Assembly (NCBI RefSeq): GCF_014203275.1
Contig: NZ_JACHIP010000004.1
Coordinates: 248,001 to 312,000 of the forward strand
Reading direction: 5' to 3'
Length of the DNA stretch: 64,000 bases
Source: Granulicella aggregans
GTDB taxonomy: Bacteria; Acidobacteriota; Terriglobia; Terriglobales; Acidobacteriaceae
The position numbers were made by a program, and so were the translations under genes. Positions 56,312-64,000 of the stretch are shown here, in pieces (the first letter of the stretch is position 1; each line of letters opens with the position of its first letter). Under the pieces are notes generated by a model. It ran no database searches and had not been told where the DNA came from. It was given only the letters and a program-made list of their open reading frames with translations.

Positions 56312-59275
56312 TTACTGCAACAACGTTCCTTCTTCCGGCTGCACCTTTGCCTCTTCTGGTGGGATGACCACGGCAGCGGCTACCTTGTCCTGGGGTTCCA
56401 GGTCGAGGAGCTTGACGCCCATGGTGCTGCGGCCGGCGGCGCGGATGCTCTTGGTGTCGATGCGGATGATCTTGCCGAACTGGCTGATCACCATCAGTTC
56501 GCTGGTCTCGTCGACCAGGTTGATGCCCGTTACCTTGCCGTTCTTGGCCGAGGTCTTGACGTTGATGACGCCCTTGCCGCCGCGGCTTTGGAGGCGGTAC
56601 TCGTCGACGTCGGTGCGCTTGCCGAAGCCGTTCTCGGTGACCGAGAGGATGAGGCAGGGGGTGAGGCCGAGCTGCTTGTCGAGCTTGTCGAGCTTGGCCT
56701 GCGCGGCGGCCGAGATGGTGACATCGGAGCCGAGGATCTCCTGGCCGGGCTTGGGAGCGAAAGCAGGTCCTCCCGCTTCGCGGAAGGAGGACAAGGGAGA
56801 AGAAGCGTCCGCTGAAGAGGGAGCCGAGGCGGGAAGGCCGGCTTCGGCGACTGCGGCGTTGAGAGCGTCGGCGAGGCCCTTCTGCTCGGCGAGTTCGCGG
56901 CGCTTGGCCTGGCGGCTGGCGTCCGATGGCGTGACCGCCGCGCCGACGACGTAGTCGCCCTTGCGGAGGTCGATACCCTTGTTGCCGTAGGCGGGCCGGC
57001 CCATGGGGCGAAGGTCCTGCTCGTTGAAGCGGATGGCCATGCCGTCGTGGGTGGCGAGGAAGATGACCTGCTGGCCGTCGGTGATGCGGGCGGTGATGAG
57101 CTCGTCGTCCTTATCGATGCCGATGGCGATGATGCCGCGGGCCATGACGTTTGAGAAGTCCTTGAGTGGTGTCTTCTTGACCGTACCGTTGCGCGTGGCA
57201 AAGAGGATGTTCTTGCCCTCTTCGGCGAGCTCGCGGACGGGAAGGATGGTGACGACTTTTTCGCCCGGCTGGAGGTCGATGAGCGAGGCCATCGCCTTGC
57301 CCTTGCCGGCGGCGGAGATGTCGGGGATCTCGTAGACCTTGAGCCAGTAGACGCGGCCGGTGTTGGTGAAGCAGAGCAGGTAGGCGTGGGTCGAGTCGAC
57401 GATGAGCTGTGCGACGAAGTCTTCTTCGCGCGTCTTCATCCCCATCCGCCCGGTGCCGCCGCGGCGCTGCTGCCTATATATAGAGATGGGCGTGCGCTTG
57501 AGGTAGCCGGTGTTGGAGACGGTGACGGCGACCTGCTCGTCGGCGATGAGGTCTTCGAGCTGGAGCTCGGCGGTCTCGTCGATGATGACGGTGCGGCGGG
57601 CGTCGCCGTACTTGTCGCGGACCTCTTCGAGTTCCTTGACGATGACGGCGCGCAGCTTCGCTTGCGAGGCGAGGATCGACTCGAACTCGGCGATGTTCGC
57701 GCGGACTTCGGAGAGCTCCTTGAGGAGTTCGTCGATCGAGAGCTGGGTGAGGCGATAGAGCTGCAGTTCGAGGATGGCGTCGACCTGGCGGTAGCTGAGG
57801 ATCAGCGTGCCGGTGACGGAGAAGGTCATGTCCACGCCGTACTTGGCTGGGTCGAGGGTTACGCCGGCGAGTTCGGTGCCGCGCAGATCGATCGTCTTGC
57901 CGCTGAAGTATTGGAACAGGCGCTCACGGGCTTCCGACCGGCTGCCCGACTGGCGGATGATGCGGATGACCTGGTCGAGGTGGTCGAGCGCGATCTGATA
58001 GCCGAGCAAGACATGCTCGCGCTCGCGGGCCTTGGCCAGCAGGAAGGCGGTGCGGCGGCGGACGACTTCGACGCGATGGTCGAGGAAGGCGCGGATGGCC
58101 TTGTCGAGTGGGAGTTCCTTCGGCTGGCCGTTGTGGACGGCCAGGAAGATCATCGAGAAGGACTCCTGCATCTGGGTGTGCTTGTGGAGCTGGTTGAGGA
58201 CGATCTGGTGCTCGGCGCCGCGCTTGAGGCCGATGACGATGCGCATGCCGTCACGGTCGGACTCATCGCGGAACTCGTCGCGGGCGATGTCGGTGATGAT
58301 GCCTTCGTTGACGAGCTCGGCGATGCGCTCGATGAGCTTCGACTTGTTGACCTGGTAGGGGATCTCGGTGACGATGATGGCCTGGCGACCGCCGGAGATG
58401 TTCTCGATGGCGCACTTGGCGCGCATCATGAAGCGGCCGCGACCGGTCCGGTAGGCGTTCGGGATATTGGTGCGGCCGAACAAGAAGCCGCCGGTGGGGA
58501 AGTCCGGGCCCATGACGTGCTCGAGGACCAGGTCGAGATCGCTGCGGTGATCCTGAGGCGACTTCGATAGCAGAGCGATGGCGGCGTTGACCACTTCCTT
58601 CAAATTATGCGGAGGAATGTTGGTCGCCATGCCGACGGCGATGCCGGACGAACCATTAATGATGAGGTTCGGGATGCGTGCCGGGAGGACGGACGGCTCC
58701 TGCGTGGACTCGTCGTAGTTGGGGACGAAGTCGACGGTGTCGGAGTCGATGTCCGCGAGCATCTCGCCGGCGATGCGGGTCAGGCGGGATTCGGTGTAAC
58801 GCATGGCGGCCGGTGGGTCGCCGTCGACGGAGCCGAAGTTGCCCTGGCCGTCGATGATGGGGTAGCGGAGCGAGAAGTCCTGCGCCATGCGGACCATGGT
58901 GTCGTAGATGGCGGAGTCGCCGTGGGGGTGATAGTTACCCATGACGTGGCCGACGACCTTCGCGGACTTGGTGTACTTCTTGTTGAACTGGAGGCCCATC
59001 TCCTGCATGCCGTACAAGATACGGCGATGCACCGGCTTCAGGCCGTCGCGGACATCGGGCAGGGCGCGGCCGATGATGACCGACATCGAGTAGTCGAGAT
59101 AGCTGCGGCGCATCTCGTCCTCGATGTTGATCGAGAGCATGAAGGCGGCGCCGCGACCTTTAACGGTGGAACCACCATCGTCAGGCGGGGAGCCTGCGGC
59201 GGGAGGAGCGTTCGATGCGGCGTCTTGTGGGTCGGGGAGTTTGTTCGGGTCTTCGGGAAACAGTTCGTCAGCCAT
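56312..59275 (-). CDS. gyrA: DNA gyrase subunit A
   Basis: GyrA cuts and rejoins DNA with GyrB to introduce negative supercoils. The catalytic Tyr160 is in [10 protein letters not shown]. The quinolone region [10 protein letters not shown] keeps Ser121 and Asp125 (E. coli 83 and 87), so it shows no classical resistance change. The GyrA-box is QRRGGTG instead of QRRGGKG. The start is ATG 59275; two more codons upstream are open. The protein is 987 residues against about 875 in E. coli: an acidic N-terminal leader of about 40 residues and an insertion of about 95 residues in the C-terminal domain (around 56660-56935) explain this. The insertion is rich in Ala, Ser and Lys. Confidence 0.95.
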   Translation of the reverse strand: MADELFPEDPNKLPDPQDAASNAPPAAGSPPDDGGSTVKGRGAAFMLSINIEDEMRRSYLDYSMSVIIGRALPDVRDGLKPVHRRILYGMQEMGLQFNKKYTKSAKVVGHVMGNYHPHGDSAIYDTMVRMAQDFSLRYPIIDGQGNFGSVDGDPPAAMRYTESRLTRIAGEMLADIDSDTVDFVPNYDESTQEPSVLPARIPNLIINGSSGIAVGMATNIPPHNLKEVVNAAIALLSKSPQDHRSDLDLVLEHVMGPDFPTGGFLFGRTNIPNAYRTGRGRFMMRAKCAIENISGGRQAIIVTEIPYQVNKSKLIERIAELVNEGIITDIARDEFRDESDRDGMRIVIGLKRGAEHQIVLNQLHKHTQMQESFSMIFLAVHNGQPKELPLDKAIRAFLDHRVEVVRRRTAFLLAKAREREHVLLGYQIALDHLDQVIRIIRQSGSRSEARERLFQYFSGKTIDLRGTELAGVTLDPAKYGVDMTFSVTGTLILSYRQVDAILELQLYRLTQLSIDELLKELSEVRANIAEFESILASQAKLRAVIVKELEEVRDKYGDARRTVIIDETAELQLEDLIADEQVAVTVSNTGYLKRTPISIYRQQRRGGTGRMGMKTREEDFVAQLIVDSTHAYLLCFTNTGRVYWLKVYEIPDISAAGKGKAMASLIDLQPGEKVVTILPVRELAEEGKNILFATRNGTVKKTPLKDFSNVMARGIIAIGIDKDDELITARITDGQQVIFLATHDGMAIRFNEQDLRPMGRPAYGNKGIDLRKGDYVVGAAVTPSDASRQAKRRELAEQKGLADALNAAVAEAGLPASAPSSADASSPLSSFREAGGPAFAPKPGQEILGSDVTISAAAQAKLDKLDKQLGLTPCLILSVTENGFGKRTDVDEYRLQSRGGKGVINVKTSAKNGKVTGINLVDETSELMVISQFGKIIRIDTKSIRAAGRSTMGVKLLDLEPQDKVAAAVVIPPEEAKVQPEEGTLLQ

Positions 59276-59281
59276 AGTCAC

Positions 59282-59803
59282 TCTCTATTATAGGTGGAGA
59301 AGGGGCTCCATATAGATGTTGGTTGGGTTTGGAGTTTAACCCTTCCGATCAAGGGTTGGCGTCAGACTCTTCAAAATCGGCACGAGGATATTATTTTTTG
59401 GAGAATCCGGCGGAGCGGCTCTCTGAAAACGGATGTGGCGACTTGGGCTCTCCTGCAACGATCGCGCCTTGCCCCACCTCTGGCCTACTGCGGTCCAGTG
59501 GTTCAGTGTCCCTCTGAACTTCGGGTCCGTTGAATTCAAGCTTCTGCAATGAGGCAGTTAGCGCCGGACGAAATCCCACCAATGACTTCCATATCCCTGA
59601 GAAGTGGGATTGTGCGTTGGACTCTAGTGAGGCAAAGGATCTCTGGTTCGCCTCGTCGGTATGGCCATGTAATTGCTCTCTACTTACCAAAAGCATTGAA
59701 CCTCTCAGACAGAACTGTCCCCGCTTCCGGCCGGGCCAAATAACTTGCTTGACGAACTCCGACTCAGGCGATCTTCTTACCTTCTTTCAAGGAGCTTCAC
59801 TAG
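59282..59803. other. intergenic region between divergent gyrA and Oar-like receptor
   Basis: A 522-base divergent gap. It should contain promoters for both genes. I see no supported coding frame and no RNA gene. An AAGGAG ribosome binding site for the receptor lies at about 59789-59794. Frames that span the region lack binding sites and typical codon use. Confidence 0.5.
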
Positions 59804-62800
59804 ATGTTGATTTCTCTCTCGTTTCTTCGGAAGGCCGTTTTCGCGGCAAGCCTAATGGGCGCTGCCGTCGTAGCCGCTCCGTTGGCCTACGCCCAGCAGA
59901 ACAACGCGGTCAGCGGCGGATTGTCCGGTAGCGTAACGGACTCCACTGGCGCCGCCGTGCCGAATGCGCAGGTCACTCTCGCAGGCCCGCAAGGCACTTT
60001 GAATCTGGTCTCCGATGCGAAGGGGCAGTATGAGGCCCGTGGTTTGACTCCGGGCATGTACACGATGACCGTGAAGGCAGCCGGCTTCACGACATTCATC
60101 TCCAAAGATAACCAGGTCACCATCGACCACACCGCAACCCTGAACGCTTCTCTTGCGGTCGGCGATGCTGGAGTGACCGTTGAAGTAGAGGGTGGCGCGA
60201 CCGCGATTGACGTCGAGAACAGCTCCGTCAACACGCAGCTCTCCGACACCTTTATCAAGGACCTGCCGCTCCCGCGTAACGTCTCGGGTGCGTTTTACGT
60301 TGCGCCGGGTGTCGTCAGCGGCGGCGGAACCGGTACGGCGAATCCTTCGATCGGCGGATCGAGCGGACTTGAGAACAACTACTCTGCTGACGGTGTCACC
60401 ATCACCGACCAGGCGTACGGCGGTCTGGGTGTCTACACCCCGCAGTACGGCTCGCTCGGCACGGGCATCAACCAGACGTTCGTCAAGGAAGTAGACGTAA
60501 AGACTGCCGCCTTCGAGCCGAAGTATGGCCTGGGCGACGGCGGTATCGTCGAGATCGTGACTAAGTCGGGTACGAACAAGTACCATGGCTCGCTCGAAGG
60601 ATACCTGCAGCCAGGCTGGGGATTTGCCAGCCGCAAGCAGCTCTATCAGTACAACTATGTGGTGAACACCCCGGCGCAGACCCTGTCGAGCCCTCAGTAT
60701 GAGGGAGCCGCCACTTTCGGCGGATTCATCCTGCGCGACAAGGTCTTCTTCTTCGGCGCGTTCGACCCCACGCTGACCCAGGACATCAAACTTGCTGACC
60801 CCGCTGCCGTTCTGTACGCCGCTGGTCCGCATGCGCGGAGCACGACAGCCCTCAGCTGGTCGGGTAAGCTAACCTTCACTCCGTTTGCGAACACCGTGGT
60901 TGAGTTCTCGTCCTACGGCGATCCTTCGCGGCACAACGCCTCACCGAACACGGGCTCGCTTGGTGTTGACACCAGCTTCTCCGGTACCAGCATTGCCGCG
61001 GTCAGCGACTCATACAACTACGGTACCCGTAACTCCATCGCGCGCGTCAACTCCGTCCTCTATAAAGGACTGACCGGATTTGGAGCGTATGCGTATAGCA
61101 CCGAGCATTTCAACGACTTTCCGCTGCAAAACCTCCCGTCGATCAGCGACCGGGTGACGCAGCCCTTCACCCCGTACGGTTTTGGAACCTACTACAAGAC
61201 CAAGGACGCGAACTACACCCTGACTGGCGAACTGCAGGCGAACGGGAATTTCTTTGGTAAGCATACGGCGATGGTTGGATACTTCTATAACCACGTCGAC
61301 TTCGCAAACTCCACGCTGCGAAGCGGCACCAGCTTTGCAATCCCTGGAACGAACGCGGACGGCACATCGATCACTTCCCTCTTCAGCAATGTGCCCGCCG
61401 CTGCGGTTGGCGCGCTCACCAACTCGACATACTACTTATTGCCTGTCTATCAAGCAGACGGAGTGACACCCTACGCCGCAGGAGCCTCCGGTTGCACCTA
61501 CTGCGGCCACTACAAGAACACCGACGTTTATCTCCAGCAGGTTCGTGGAACCTACGGCGGTTCGGTGGTTGCAGCCTCCGACCGTTACAAGTCAGCCTAC
61601 GGAAATGAGATCTATTCGCCGAACAAGTACGTCACCATCAATGGTGGCATTCGCTGGGAACAGCAGACCTACGGCGGATCGATACTGAAGTACAACTGGC
61701 GCGATAACTGGTCACCTCGTGTAGGCGCAAGCATCGATCCGTTCGGTAACCGTAAGAATAAGATCTTCTTCGCCTTCTCGAAGTATCAGAATCCGCTTCC
61801 GCTCGACGCGGCGATCCGTCAGCTCGGCAACGAGAAGGATGACACCAAGTTCATCTTCGCTCCGACCACCGATGCCAGCGGAAACGTGGTTACGGATACG
61901 ACGGGTGCGGTCACCCCGAACACGTCTACCGTACTCAACGGCACTCAGAAGTCGACGATTGCCGGAGCTTTCGGTGCACCGAGCTTCTCATCCTCCACCG
62001 GTGAAGGCATCCTTCCCGGCACGAAGATGGAGTATGCGGACGAATACGTTCTGGGCGTAGAACACGAGCTCAAGCCCGGAATGATTATCAAGGCGCGCTA
62101 CATCGACCGTCAGTTCGCTCGCATCGTGGAAGACAATGGTTCTCAGTCACCTGAGGGGTCGAATGTAGATGGCAGCTATGCCGGCGGCATCGCGAACATT
62201 ACTGCCAGCTCCGATTTCTTCGTAAATGAGAACGAGGTCACTTACACGCCCGCGCAGTTTGCTGCTGCCAATGGCGGCCTGACTCCTGGACAGGTCAAAA
62301 AGGCGAACTATGTCGCCCCAGTAGCGGGTTGCACTGCGGCAAACGATACGTCGGTAGCGAATGGCGGCTTCTTCCAGCACTTCGATGGAACTCCGTTCAA
62401 TGGTAGCTGCATCACGAATGCCGCTGCTGCCGGAGCACTTGGAGCTGACGGAAAGGCGGATGGTTTTGCTGATCCGCGTCGCCACTACCAGGGCCTGGAA
62501 CTCGAGTTCGACAAGAGCTTCAGCCACCACTGGCAGGCGATCGTCAACTACCGGTATGCCAAGCTCTGGGGTAACTACGAGGGCTTCTACCGCAACGACA
62601 ACGGCCAGTCCGACCCTGGTATTAGCTCGCTCTTTGACTTCACTCAGGGTGCCATTGGTATCCTCGGTGACCAGTTCAAACGTGGATATCTGAACGAAGA
62701 CCGTGCCAACGTAGCCAACGCCCTCGTGAGCTACACGATCGGCAAGGACACTCCTTACGTCAGCAAGCTGAATGGTGTTACCGTCGGTACCTGGCTTCAT

Positions 62801-63127
62801 GGCCTCTCCGGAACCCCGCTCAGCGCGTACGCCAGCCACCCGATCTACACCGACGTTGGAGAAGTTCCGGTCGGCGGTCGTGGCACGCTGGGACGCACGC
62901 CGGTCAATCTGTACGACGATGTCAGCATCTCGGACAGCATGAACTTCATGGAGAAGTACACGGTCAAGGTCGGCTTCGATGGCTTCAACATCTTCAACAG
63001 CCAGCCACTGGTCACCAAGAGCCAGAACCTGGATACTGCTCCTGGTTCTCCAAATGCCGACTACGGCAAGCCAACCGCGTTCCTGGTTCCCTTCCATGCA
63101 CGCTTCAACATCGTGCTGAGCTTCTAA
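59804..63127 (+). CDS. TonB-dependent receptor, Oar-like with carboxypeptidase-like domain
   Basis: An outer-membrane receptor of 1107 residues. A signal peptide ends in AYAQQ, followed by a carboxypeptidase regulatory-like beta-sandwich (GSVTDSTGAAVPNAQVTL, GMYTMTVKAAGFTTF), a plug with NNYSADGVTITDQAYGGLG and a long barrel of Oar type. Oar-like receptors are abundant in Acidobacteria and are thought to take up polymers or to serve adhesion and signalling. The chain ends LVPFHARFNIVLSF, with the C-terminal Phe needed for outer-membrane insertion. A strong terminator follows. The substrate is unknown. Confidence 0.92.
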   Translation: MLISLSFLRKAVFAASLMGAAVVAAPLAYAQQNNAVSGGLSGSVTDSTGAAVPNAQVTLAGPQGTLNLVSDAKGQYEARGLTPGMYTMTVKAAGFTTFISKDNQVTIDHTATLNASLAVGDAGVTVEVEGGATAIDVENSSVNTQLSDTFIKDLPLPRNVSGAFYVAPGVVSGGGTGTANPSIGGSSGLENNYSADGVTITDQAYGGLGVYTPQYGSLGTGINQTFVKEVDVKTAAFEPKYGLGDGGIVEIVTKSGTNKYHGSLEGYLQPGWGFASRKQLYQYNYVVNTPAQTLSSPQYEGAATFGGFILRDKVFFFGAFDPTLTQDIKLADPAAVLYAAGPHARSTTALSWSGKLTFTPFANTVVEFSSYGDPSRHNASPNTGSLGVDTSFSGTSIAAVSDSYNYGTRNSIARVNSVLYKGLTGFGAYAYSTEHFNDFPLQNLPSISDRVTQPFTPYGFGTYYKTKDANYTLTGELQANGNFFGKHTAMVGYFYNHVDFANSTLRSGTSFAIPGTNADGTSITSLFSNVPAAAVGALTNSTYYLLPVYQADGVTPYAAGASGCTYCGHYKNTDVYLQQVRGTYGGSVVAASDRYKSAYGNEIYSPNKYVTINGGIRWEQQTYGGSILKYNWRDNWSPRVGASIDPFGNRKNKIFFAFSKYQNPLPLDAAIRQLGNEKDDTKFIFAPTTDASGNVVTDTTGAVTPNTSTVLNGTQKSTIAGAFGAPSFSSSTGEGILPGTKMEYADEYVLGVEHELKPGMIIKARYIDRQFARIVEDNGSQSPEGSNVDGSYAGGIANITASSDFFVNENEVTYTPAQFAAANGGLTPGQVKKANYVAPVAGCTAANDTSVANGGFFQHFDGTPFNGSCITNAAAAGALGADGKADGFADPRRHYQGLELEFDKSFSHHWQAIVNYRYAKLWGNYEGFYRNDNGQSDPGISSLFDFTQGAIGILGDQFKRGYLNEDRANVANALVSYTIGKDTPYVSKLNGVTVGTWLHGLSGTPLSAYASHPIYTDVGEVPVGGRGTLGRTPVNLYDDVSISDSMNFMEKYTVKVGFDGFNIFNSQPLVTKSQNLDTAPGSPNADYGKPTAFLVPFHARFNIVLSF

Positions 63128-63165
63128 CCGGAAACCAGCGTCGTAACTGATCACTTAGTAAAATG

Positions 63166-63200
63166 GACAGAGGGGAGCGATGCTCTCCTCTGTCTTTTTT
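63166..63200 (+). terminator. rho-independent terminator
   Basis: A 13-base-pair stem GACAGAGGGGAGC (63166-63178) / GCTCTCCTCTGTC (63182-63194), including one G-T pair, with a 3-base loop followed by six T. It ends the Oar-like receptor gene, just before the GWxTD gene. Confidence 0.9.
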
Positions 63201-63215
63201 GTGAGGTACCCCGCC

Positions 63216-64000
63216 GTGCACCGCTTCCGTTTCGTTTCCGCTCTGATCCTTTGCTGCTCGTGGCTGGTTCCAGTGCCATCGCTTCATGCTGTCAGTCCGA
63301 AGCAGTTGCCGCCGTACTTCCGGCAATGGATCGAGGAGGATGTTCCGTACATCATCACGCAGGAGGAGCGGCGCGAGTTCCTTAAGCTCCAGTCAGATGG
63401 TGAGCGAGAGCACTTCATCGAGCTGTTTTGGGAGAGCCGGAACCCGACCCCGCACAGCTCGATCAACACCTTTAAGGAAGAGCACTACCGGCGGCTGGCT
63501 TACGCCCGCGCAAACTTCGGGGATGACCGCTACAACGATGGATGGCGGACCGACATGGGACGCGTCTACATCACGCTGGGGCCGCCGCAGCAGAAGTCCA
63601 ACTTCCATCAGGGGATCAGCACGCGGCCGGTGGAGATCTGGTTCTACTACGCCAATACACCGGCTTTGCCGCCTACCTTCAACGTCGTTTTTTACAAACC
63701 CAGCGAGGTGGAGGACTACAAGCTCTATTCGCCACGAAGCGACGGGCCGTCGAAGATCGTGACCAACGACCCGCATGACGATGCCAAGGCGCTGCACACA
63801 ATCGATCAGTCCATGGGAGCAGAGGCGACACATGCGATGGTAAGCCTGATCCCAAGTGAACCGATCAACATCGATCATCCGGATCCTTCGATGGAGTCCG
63901 ACATCCTGCTGTCGATGATCCGCAGCCTGCCGGACCAGAAGCTGGAGCGGCAGCGGATCGAGCGGCAACGTGAGGCGTCGCGCGAGGTCGTAACCAGCCG
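63216..64000 (+). CDS. GWxTD domain protein, N-terminal part (cut by right edge)
   Basis: An exported protein of the GWxTD family, named for a conserved motif; here it reads DGWRTDMGRVYITLGPP at about residue 110. The first 25 residues form a signal peptide (FVSALILCCSWLVPVP). Visible family segments before it are QLPPYFRQWIEEDVPYII and FWESRNPTP. The start is GTG 63216, with GAGG 9 bases upstream; it could be GTG 63201 but that lies in the terminator tail. At least 261 residues are in the window and the frame is open at the edge. The function of GWxTD proteins is unknown. Confidence 0.85.
   Translation, partial: MHRFRFVSALILCCSWLVPVPSLHAVSPKQLPPYFRQWIEEDVPYIITQEERREFLKLQSDGEREHFIELFWESRNPTPHSSINTFKEEHYRRLAYARANFGDDRYNDGWRTDMGRVYITLGPPQQKSNFHQGISTRPVEIWFYYANTPALPPTFNVVFYKPSEVEDYKLYSPRSDGPSKIVTNDPHDDAKALHTIDQSMGAEATHAMVSLIPSEPINIDHPDPSMESDILLSMIRSLPDQKLERQRIERQREASREVVTS

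Noticed and set aside
57386..58570. Long plus-strand frame opposite gyrA
   Set aside because: It is an antisense shadow of gyrA, rich in Asp, Leu and Val with no known motif; gyrA is certain.
59391..59696. Minus-strand frame of about 100 codons between gyrA and the Oar-like receptor
   Set aside because: No binding site, no hydrophobic or domain pattern, and codon use unlike the neighbouring genes.

Overview
The window reads as chromosome from an acidobacterium, most likely class Terriglobia (Granulicella/Terriglobus/Edaphobacter type). This is an inference from GC-rich coding, three large TonB-dependent receptors (two with a carboxypeptidase-like N-terminal domain), a GWxTD protein, a haem/copper-monooxygenase/TPR protein, YXWGXW and DUF5715 proteins, and intergenic repeats of a kind common in that group. 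No rRNA, tRNA, CRISPR array, transposase or prophage gene was recognised.

Layout. 0-8.6 kb: rpsA (cut by the left edge), a HIT hydrolase, purA with a small monooxygenase and an NTF2-like protein, a frameshifted hypothetical gene, a RES-Xre toxin-antitoxin pair, mutM, and an oxidoreductase/NTF2-like pair beside a LysR regulator. 8.7-18.7 kb: cytochrome c/copper-monooxygenase/TPR protein with a redoxin, PilZ protein, ROK-like protein, sthA, thiE, small membrane proteins, then yceD-rpmF-plsX. 18.8-32.2 kb: acyltransferase, siderophore receptor with its PiuC/YbiX dioxygenase, a diguanylate cyclase, SDR enzyme, a second TonB receptor, serine hydrolase and a low-GC leucine-rich-repeat-like gene. 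32.4-47.7 kb: acnA, a WXXGXW lipoprotein, GYF-domain membrane protein, mutarotase and maf, M20 peptidase, lpxC-folK, lipoprotein, TPR protein and an S9 peptidase. 47.8-64 kb: RcnB-like protein, animal-type haem peroxidase, DUF5715 protein, cytochrome c, an accessory island, gyrA, an Oar-like receptor and a GWxTD gene cut by the right edge.

The accessory island at about 52.0-56.3 kb is the most interesting part. It holds a BrnT-BrnA toxin-antitoxin pair, a PEGA-domain protein, a two-gene AT-rich operon coding for an FRG-domain protein and a DUF262 protein, and a PIN-domain toxin with a small partner in reversed order. The FRG-DUF262 pair sits only 9 bases apart, looks horizontally acquired, and is a candidate defence or toxin module that I cannot match to a named system. 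Other points worth a look: a repeat family whose three copies all lie between convergent genes, a ROK protein with degraded phosphate-binding motifs, enlarged GyrA and aconitase linkers, and a direct repeat flanking a small membrane-protein gene.

Several starts were moved inward from the longest reading frame because a ribosome binding site or signal peptide decides otherwise; GTG and TTG starts appear common here.
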